From Croceibacterium_A sp035555595 (lineage in GTDB: Bacteria > Pseudomonadota > Alphaproteobacteria > Sphingomonadales > Sphingomonadaceae): a stretch of 64,000 nt of DNA. The DNA lies in contig DATMGK010000015.1 in assembly GCA_035555595.1 (NCBI GenBank), positions 13,591 through 77,590 of the forward strand, read 5' to 3'. A program made the translations under genes and the position numbers. This document shows, piece by piece, positions 58,769 through 64,000 of the stretch (position 1 is the stretch's first letter; each line of letters starts with the position of its first letter). The notes below the pieces were generated by a model, which worked only from the letters and a program-made list of their open reading frames with translations, had not been told where the DNA came from and did not search any database.

Positions 58769-59500
58769 TCAAGCCAGCGCGGCGACGGTGCGAAGCAGCA
58801 GGGCAATGTCGCCGTCACGCGAAAGGCGGTGGTCCCCGCCCTTGACCAGCGTGACCTGCACATCCGGTGAACGCAGGGCGGCCGCCAGCCGCAGGGAGAT
58901 TTCGGGCGGAACGTCGGTATCTTCCTGCCCGTGCAGCAGCCGTATCGGGCAGTCTATCGCGATCTCCCCACCAAGCAGCCGTTGTGCCTGCGCATCGGCC
59001 CAGAAGCCGGGATGGGTTGGCGTGGGTTCAGGGCCATAGGGGTTGTCTTCCAGAACGGTGCGGCCTTGCGCCAGCTGTTCACGCTGCCGGTCGTCATACC
59101 CCCATTGCGTGAAGTCCGGCGCGGCGGCGATGCCGACCAGCCCGGCCACCTGTTCGCCCAGCGATCTGGCAACCAGCAGCATCAGCCAGCCGCCCATCGA
59201 CGAGCCGACCAGCACCAGCGGGCCGCTCAACCGCGCGCTGACCAGTGCCAGCACCTCTGCGTGCCAGCGGCTCAGAGTCCCTTCCGCGAATGTGCCGGAA
59301 CTTGCACCGCAACCCGAATAGTCCAGCAACAGGCATTCGCGCCCTTCCGCCACGGCCCAATCGAACAGGGCGGTCGCCTTGCCGCCTGCCATGTCGGACA
59401 TGTATCCCGGCAGGAATATCAGGGCGGGGCCGTTGCCTGCATTGTGATGAAAGGCGATCCGCCGCCCATCGGGCATGGCGTGGAATTGCGGCTGGTCCAT
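58769..59500 (-). CDS. Alpha/beta hydrolase
   Basis: 243-residue alpha/beta hydrolase. The nucleophile elbow is VGSSMGGWL (G-x-S-x-G), the oxyanion part FLPGYMSDM, an acid in GQEDTDVP and the catalytic His in GGDHRLSRD. No signal peptide. Similar enzymes act as esterases or thioesterases; substrate unknown. First gene of the unit hydrolase-TPR-LLM. Confidence 0.9.
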   Translation of the reverse strand: MDQPQFHAMPDGRRIAFHHNAGNGPALIFLPGYMSDMAGGKATALFDWAVAEGRECLLLDYSGCGASSGTFAEGTLSRWHAEVLALVSARLSGPLVLVGSSMGGWLMLLVARSLGEQVAGLVGIAAAPDFTQWGYDDRQREQLAQGRTVLEDNPYGPEPTPTHPGFWADAQAQRLLGGEIAIDCPIRLLHGQEDTDVPPEISLRLAAALRSPDVQVTLVKGGDHRLSRDGDIALLLRTVAALA

Positions 59501-59547
59501 ACCACGGACATGGCCATGCGATCGGCGTGGGGCAACCCCCGGTGGCC

Positions 59548-60591
59548 TTACCGCCGGGCGGCGAAGCGGGCGATTTCTTCCAGTTCCTGCGCCAGCAGCA
59601 GTTCGGCGGCCTGGCTGTTCCCCAGCAGAGAGCGGTGCAGCGTGGCCAGCCTTTGCACCAGCCGTTCCAGCTTGGGGGCGTTCCAGCGTTTTAGCTGGGC
59701 GGCCAGATCGTTCTTGTCGCGCCAGAAAATGCGGTGCGCCTTCTGTTCGGCATCCAGAAGCTGGTCGACGCGCCCGTTGCTGCCCAGCCGCGCGGCAAGC
59801 TGCGTCAGTTGCGCTGTGCGCCGCTCGAACGCCAGCAGCACGCCGACAGGGTTGAGCGAAAGTTCGCGCATCCGCTTCAGTTCGCCTGGCAGCTTGCCTG
59901 CGTCACCCGAAAGCACGGCGTTGACCAGCGGCGCGAAGCCATCTTCCTCTGTCTTGGCGCCGATGGCGTCCAGCGCTTCCTCGTCCGCCGTGCGCGGCGC
60001 CTGCGGCGAGGCGTCGAGATAGAGCGACAGTTTCTCTACTTCAGACCGCGCCAGCCGCACGTCCATCCCGGCGGCGCGGGCAATCCGTTCGGCCAGCCCG
60101 CTGCCCAGCCGGATTCCGGCCGCATCGCCCATGCGCCGCACATCCTCGCTCAGCGACCGCAGGTCGGGCGGATAGAACATCGCCACCAGCCCGTCGGGGC
60201 GCTTTTCCAGCAGCTTTGCCGTGCGCGATTTGTCAGTGGCCGATGTGGCCACGATCAGCACCGGGCAGGCCCCGTCACCTTCGCCCGAATCGATCAGTGC
60301 GGTCAGATTCTGTACCGCGTCGTGCGCCTCGTCACCGCTGGCGCGCACCAGAATGTGGCGCGCCCCGCCGAACAGCGATGTCGATCGCGCCTCGTCCCCC
60401 AGTTTCACGGGGTCGCCGCGTAGTTCGGACCCGGACAGTTCCACCTTCTCGCCAGCGTCAGCCAGCATGGCGGTGAAGCTTTGTGCGGCCGTCGCAGCGC
60501 CCGCTTCGTCAGGCCCGCAGAAGAATGCGATGCGGATCTGGCCCGCCGCGCGCTGGGCAGTGGCGGCGAAATCGCGCTGGGTGGCCTTCAC
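59548..60591 (-). CDS. holA: DNA polymerase III subunit delta
   Basis: 347-residue delta subunit of the clamp loader, which opens the beta clamp on DNA. The family is divergent but the domain layout fits: N-terminal region with FFCGPDEAGAATAAQSF, the LVMAFYPPD-type region (LVAMFYPPDLRSLSEDV) and the C-terminal helical domain with LAGRLS-type helix and LLGNSQAAELLLAQELEEIAR. It follows lptE and leuS in the usual alphaproteobacterial order. Confidence 0.94.
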   Translation of the reverse strand: MKATQRDFAATAQRAAGQIRIAFFCGPDEAGAATAAQSFTAMLADAGEKVELSGSELRGDPVKLGDEARSTSLFGGARHILVRASGDEAHDAVQNLTALIDSGEGDGACPVLIVATSATDKSRTAKLLEKRPDGLVAMFYPPDLRSLSEDVRRMGDAAGIRLGSGLAERIARAAGMDVRLARSEVEKLSLYLDASPQAPRTADEEALDAIGAKTEEDGFAPLVNAVLSGDAGKLPGELKRMRELSLNPVGVLLAFERRTAQLTQLAARLGSNGRVDQLLDAEQKAHRIFWRDKNDLAAQLKRWNAPKLERLVQRLATLHRSLLGNSQAAELLLAQELEEIARFAARR

Positions 60592-61079
60592 GGCGCGGAT
60601 CGCAGGGTCAGGCTGACCTGCGTTATGATCCGGTCCGCGACAGTGCGCGCGAGGTTTTCCAGCGCCGTTTCTTCAGCGGCAATGGTCGCATATTCGGAAG
60701 AAACCACGTCGATACCGGCATCAGACCCGGCGGTGGCATCGACCACGATCTCTCCGCTGGAAAGGTCTATCAACTGATAGCGCGCCCGCAGCGTGCGCCG
60801 TTCGCGGCCGATCGTCTCGTCGGTCAGCAGGCCCAGCCCTTCCAGCTTGTCGTCCAGCAGAACGTCCAGCCGGTAACGCGGCTGGGTGGTGGCGCCTGAC
60901 TGTGCCAGCCGGTCGCGCAGGGCATTGCGGACCAGCCAGCCCGCGCGCCCTTCGATCGGGGCGACATCCACTGCGGCCAGACCCTGCGCCACCGCGCCGC
61001 TGCTGCCCCCGGCGTACATCGGTTGCAGGCCGCATCCGGCCAGACACAGCGCAGCGGCAAGGGCTAGGGCGCTTCTCAT
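60588..61079 (-). CDS. lptE: LPS assembly lipoprotein LptE
   Basis: 163-residue LptE, which with LptD inserts lipopolysaccharide in the outer membrane. A lipoprotein signal (LALAAALCLAGC, lipobox LAGC) is at the N-terminus. The mature part has the LptE pattern RYQLIDLSSGEIV and a C-terminal helix RTVADRIITQVSL. Overlaps holA and leuS by four bases each. Note that sphingomonads often use glycosphingolipids instead of LPS, so the cargo may differ. Confidence 0.92.
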   Translation of the reverse strand: MRSALALAAALCLAGCGLQPMYAGGSSGAVAQGLAAVDVAPIEGRAGWLVRNALRDRLAQSGATTQPRYRLDVLLDDKLEGLGLLTDETIGRERRTLRARYQLIDLSSGEIVVDATAGSDAGIDVVSSEYATIAAEETALENLARTVADRIITQVSLTLRSAP

Positions 61080-63586
61080 GCGACGATATTGACCAGCCTG
61101 TCGGGCACCACGATCACCTTACGCACTTCCGCCCCGTCAATCGCACGCTGGACTTTCTCGCTGGCCAGCGCAAGCGCCTCCAGCTCTGCATTGGGCAGGC
61201 CCTTGGCGACGGTCAGCGTATCGCGCAGCTTGCCCTTCACTTGAACGGCTACGGTCACTTCGTCTTCCACCAGCAGCGCGGGATCGACTTCGGGCCAGAG
61301 GGCGCTGGCGATCAATCCTTCGCCGCCCATCGCCGCCCAGCCTTCTTCCGCCAGATGCGGCATCATCGGTGCGGCCAGCAGCAGCACGGTGCGGATCGCA
61401 GCGCTGCGATCCGCAGAAGGGGCGGCTTTTTCGGCGGCAGAGGTCAGCTCGTAGATGCGGGCAACGGCCTTGTTGAAAGCCAGCGCCTCGATATCCTCGG
61501 CAACCGCAGCGATAGCCTGATGCGTCTTGCGGGCCAGCGCCCTGTCCTCGCCGCTGGCATCGGCCTGATATTGCCCGAACAGCCGCCACAGGCGCTGCAC
61601 GAACTTGCCACAGCCTTCGATCCCGGCAGCGGACCATGGCAGGTCGCGTTCCGGCGGACTGTCCGACAGCATGAACCAGCGCACCGCGTCCGCACCATAC
61701 CGTGCGACGATTTCGTCCGGATCGACCACGTTCTTCTTGGATTTGGACATCTTCTCGACGCGGCCCAGCGTCACCGGCTGGCCATCGGCCACGGTCACCC
61801 AGTCATCACCGTTCTTCCGCACTTCGCCCGGCGAAAGCCACGAGCCGTCCCCGGCGCGATAGGTTTCGTGCGTGACCATGCCCTGTGTGAACAGGCTGGC
61901 GAAAGGCTCTGCGAAATCGATCTTGCCGATGTGCTGCAGTGCGCGGGTCCAGAACCGGGCGTAGAGCAGGTGCAGGATCGCGTGTTCGATACCGCCGATA
62001 TACTGTTCCACCGGCAGCCACGACGCCACTTCCGCCTTGTCGAAAGGCTTGTCCGCAGGCTGGCTGGCGAAGCGCAGGAAATACCAGGAACTGTCGACGA
62101 AGGTGTCGAGCGTATCCGTTTCACGCTCTGCCGCTGTGCCGCATTTCGGGCAATCGACGTGCTTCCATGTCGGATGACGCAGCAGAGGGTTGCCGGGTGT
62201 GGAGAAATTCACATCCTCCGGCAGAGTGACCGGCAACTGGTCCTTCGGCACCGGCACATCGCCGCACTTCGGGCAGTGGATGAACGGGATCGGCGTGCCC
62301 CAGTAACGCTGGCGCGAAACGCCCCAGTCGCGCAGGCGCCATACCGTCTTGCCGGTACCCCAGTGCTCGCTCTCGGCGCGGTCGATGACGGCCTTCTTCG
62401 CTTCCGCCACGCCCATGCCGTTCAGGAAGCCGGAATTGACCAGTACGCCATCGCCCGCTTCCGCTTCGGTCAGCGGTGCGTCGGCCGCCTCTGCCGAAGC
62501 GGCGACCACGCGCACGATCGGCAGTGAGTATTTGGTGGCGAAGTCGAAATCGCGCTGGTCATGCCCCGGCACGGCCATGATCGCGCCGGTGCCGTAATCC
62601 ATCAGCACGAAGTTCGCGATATAGACGGGCAGGCGCCGTTCGGGATCGAGCGGATGCACCGCGCCGATGCCGGTGCCGAAACCCAGCTTTTCCGCCGTTT
62701 CCAGCTCCGCCGCGGTGGTCCCGCCGCGCTTGCACTGTTCGATGAATTTCGCCGCGTCGCAATTCGTCATCGCGACGGCTTCGGCCAGCGGATGGTCGGG
62801 CGCGACGGCGACGAAGCTGGCGCCGAACACGGTATCGGGCCGGGTGGTATAGACCTCCAGCTCCTCTCCATTGGTCAGCTTGAAGCGGAATTGCAGGCCC
62901 TGGCTCTTGCCGATCCAGTTTTCCTGCATCAGCCGCACTTTTTCAGGCCAGCCTTCCAGATCGCCCAGACCGGCCAGCAGATCTTCGGCAAAGTCGGTGA
63001 TCTTCAGGAACCATTGGTTCAGCTTGCGCTTTTCCACCAGCGCGCCGGATCGCCATCCGCGCCCGTCGATCACCTGCTCATTCGCCAGCACGGTGTGATC
63101 AACCGGATCCCAGTTGACCGCACTTTCCTTGCGATAAACCAGCCCTGCCGCGTGCAGATCTAGGAACAGCGACTGTTCGTGCCCGTAATAGGCCGGATCG
63201 CAGGTGGCGATCTCGCGGCTCCAGTCCAGCGCGAAGCCCAGCTGCTTCAACTGCGCCCGCATCGAGGCGATGTTTTCATACGTCCATCCGGCGGGGTGGA
63301 CGCCCTTTTCCATCGCCGCGTTTTCGGCCGGCATGCCGAAGGCGTCCCAACCCATCGGGTGCAGCACTTCATGCCCGCGCATCCGCTTGTAGCGGGCCAG
63401 CACGTCGCCCATCGTGTAGTTGCGGACGTGGCCGATATGGATGCGCCCCGAGGGATAGGGGAACATCTCCAGCACATAGCTTTTCGGCTTGTTGCTGTTG
63501 CTGTCGGCTTCAAAGCAGCGGGCGGCATCCCACGCGCGCTGCCAGCGCCCGTCGGCCTGCGACGGATCGAATCGGTTATCGCTCAT
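61076..63586 (-). CDS. leuS: Leucyl-tRNA synthetase
   Basis: 836-residue class I synthetase that charges tRNA-Leu. HIGH motif is in YPSGRIHIGHVRNY, KMSKS in EKMSKSKKN, and the inserted editing domain (TRPDTVFGASFVAVAPDHPLA region; shown partly) lies near residues 230-420. CPKCGD and CPKCGT zinc pairs are present. Length normal. First gene of leuS-lptE-holA. Confidence 0.98.
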   Translation of the reverse strand: MSDNRFDPSQADGRWQRAWDAARCFEADSNSNKPKSYVLEMFPYPSGRIHIGHVRNYTMGDVLARYKRMRGHEVLHPMGWDAFGMPAENAAMEKGVHPAGWTYENIASMRAQLKQLGFALDWSREIATCDPAYYGHEQSLFLDLHAAGLVYRKESAVNWDPVDHTVLANEQVIDGRGWRSGALVEKRKLNQWFLKITDFAEDLLAGLGDLEGWPEKVRLMQENWIGKSQGLQFRFKLTNGEELEVYTTRPDTVFGASFVAVAPDHPLAEAVAMTNCDAAKFIEQCKRGGTTAAELETAEKLGFGTGIGAVHPLDPERRLPVYIANFVLMDYGTGAIMAVPGHDQRDFDFATKYSLPIVRVVAASAEAADAPLTEAEAGDGVLVNSGFLNGMGVAEAKKAVIDRAESEHWGTGKTVWRLRDWGVSRQRYWGTPIPFIHCPKCGDVPVPKDQLPVTLPEDVNFSTPGNPLLRHPTWKHVDCPKCGTAAERETDTLDTFVDSSWYFLRFASQPADKPFDKAEVASWLPVEQYIGGIEHAILHLLYARFWTRALQHIGKIDFAEPFASLFTQGMVTHETYRAGDGSWLSPGEVRKNGDDWVTVADGQPVTLGRVEKMSKSKKNVVDPDEIVARYGADAVRWFMLSDSPPERDLPWSAAGIEGCGKFVQRLWRLFGQYQADASGEDRALARKTHQAIAAVAEDIEALAFNKAVARIYELTSAAEKAAPSADRSAAIRTVLLLAAPMMPHLAEEGWAAMGGEGLIASALWPEVDPALLVEDEVTVAVQVKGKLRDTLTVAKGLPNAELEALALASEKVQRAIDGAEVRKVIVVPDRLVNIVA

Positions 63587-63633
63587 GCTGTGCCCCTAGA
63601 ATCCAGTCCGGGGACTGGCAACGCAGGCGGGCC

Positions 63634-64000
63634 TTAGCCGAGGGTCGAACGCCGCAGATCGCGCGCTTTGGTGAGGATGATGTCCTCCAGCTTCTGCACC
63701 GTGGCCGCCTGAACCGGCGCCGCCACCCATGCGCCGCCTTGCAGCACTTCACGGCTCGCCGCCACGCGCAGCGCATCAGCCCGCAGATCCTGATCCAGGA
63801 TAGAGACGGATACCTTCACCCGCTCGCTCGGGTTCTGCGGATTGGCGTACCAATCGGTCACGATCACGCCGCCTGCGCTATCCGCTTGCGTCAGCGGCAT
63901 GAACGAGAGCGTTTCGAGCGTGGCGCGCCAGAGGTAGGAATTGACGCCGATCGCGGTGACCTGCGCCGCGGCAAGATCAGCCTTGGGCCGTTCGTTGCTG
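63634..64000 (-). CDS. DUF3576 family protein, truncated at window edge
   Basis: C-terminal part of a DUF3576 protein. The reading frame stays open from the stop at 63634 to the right edge, so the true start is outside the window. Visible residues include VTAIGVNSYLWRATLETLSF and GGVIVTDWYANPQNPSERV, typical of this alphaproteobacterial outer-membrane-type family, which is usually found next to leuS-lptE-holA. An internal ATG at 63900 is not the likely start. Often a lipoprotein; the N-terminus cannot be seen. Confidence 0.88.
   Translation of the reverse strand, partial: SNERPKADLAAAQVTAIGVNSYLWRATLETLSFMPLTQADSAGGVIVTDWYANPQNPSERVKVSVSILDQDLRADALRVAASREVLQGGAWVAAPVQAATVQKLEDIILTKARDLRRSTLG

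Noticed and set aside
1..64000. CRISPR array
   Set aside because: No regularly spaced direct repeats were found on either strand.

Overview
This is a gene-dense, GC-rich alphaproteobacterial chromosome segment. A serine palmitoyltransferase gene with its own acyl carrier protein (sphingolipid synthesis), a DivK-type cell-cycle regulator, a GapR (DUF2312) homologue, a DksA with only one of the usual zinc cysteines and a Rhodobacter-type gene transfer agent (GTA) cluster together point to Sphingomonadales. A member close to Erythrobacteraceae or Novosphingobium is likely; genus cannot be fixed from the window alone. Apart from the GTA head and tail genes there are no insertion sequences, integrases, CRISPR arrays or rRNA genes. 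No stretch longer than 300 bases lacks a gene.

Layout. Positions 1-7462 (minus strand) hold the first part of the GTA cluster: small and large terminase, portal, DUF6127 protein, prohead protease, major capsid protein, head-tail adaptor, a very short g7-position protein, tail terminator, tail tube protein and tail assembly chaperone. The cluster runs off the left edge. It contains a PilZ gene on the opposite strand, two U-tract terminators flanking the capsid gene, and a promoter with a perfect dyad just upstream. Positions 7681-16400 carry a YqaA membrane protein, the spt-acp pair, a Pycsar-effector-like membrane protein, divK, a tight DUF3572-HAD-RidA-GDPD operon, an envelope-related acyltransferase-like gene, dksA and a second PilZ gene. 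Positions 16400-24700 carry an oligopeptide-binding lipoprotein, mutS, 3-hydroxyacyl-CoA dehydrogenase, cobalamin adenosyltransferase, GluQ and an HNH protein. Positions 24800-37200 are mostly metabolism and information processing: malic enzyme, an MFS transporter, pyruvate kinase, GapR, an SDR, YebC, RuvC, bestrophin, UbiG and aspartate kinase. Positions 37200-48000 hold small envelope proteins, a nuclease, an Lrp regulator divergent from a small ORF and an EamA exporter, tRNA-Gly, a thioredoxin/TPR protein, tRNA-Leu and a tandem-PilZ protein. Positions 48000-64000 (all minus strand) carry msrB, an ABC-2 exporter, a ferredoxin-reductase-like flavoprotein, the 1577-residue NAD-glutamate dehydrogenase, and the holA-lptE-leuS group followed at the right edge by a truncated DUF3576 gene.

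The most interesting signals are regulatory. They are the terminators inside the GTA operon, which imply antitermination or processing; the dyad at the GTA promoter; a perfect 14-bp hairpin covering the ribosome-binding site of an SDR gene; a second 14-bp inverted repeat covering the yebC start codon; and an uncatalogued 48-residue ORF between lrp and the exporter. No complete new defence or mobile system was found. The Pycsar-effector-like protein has no cyclase beside it.
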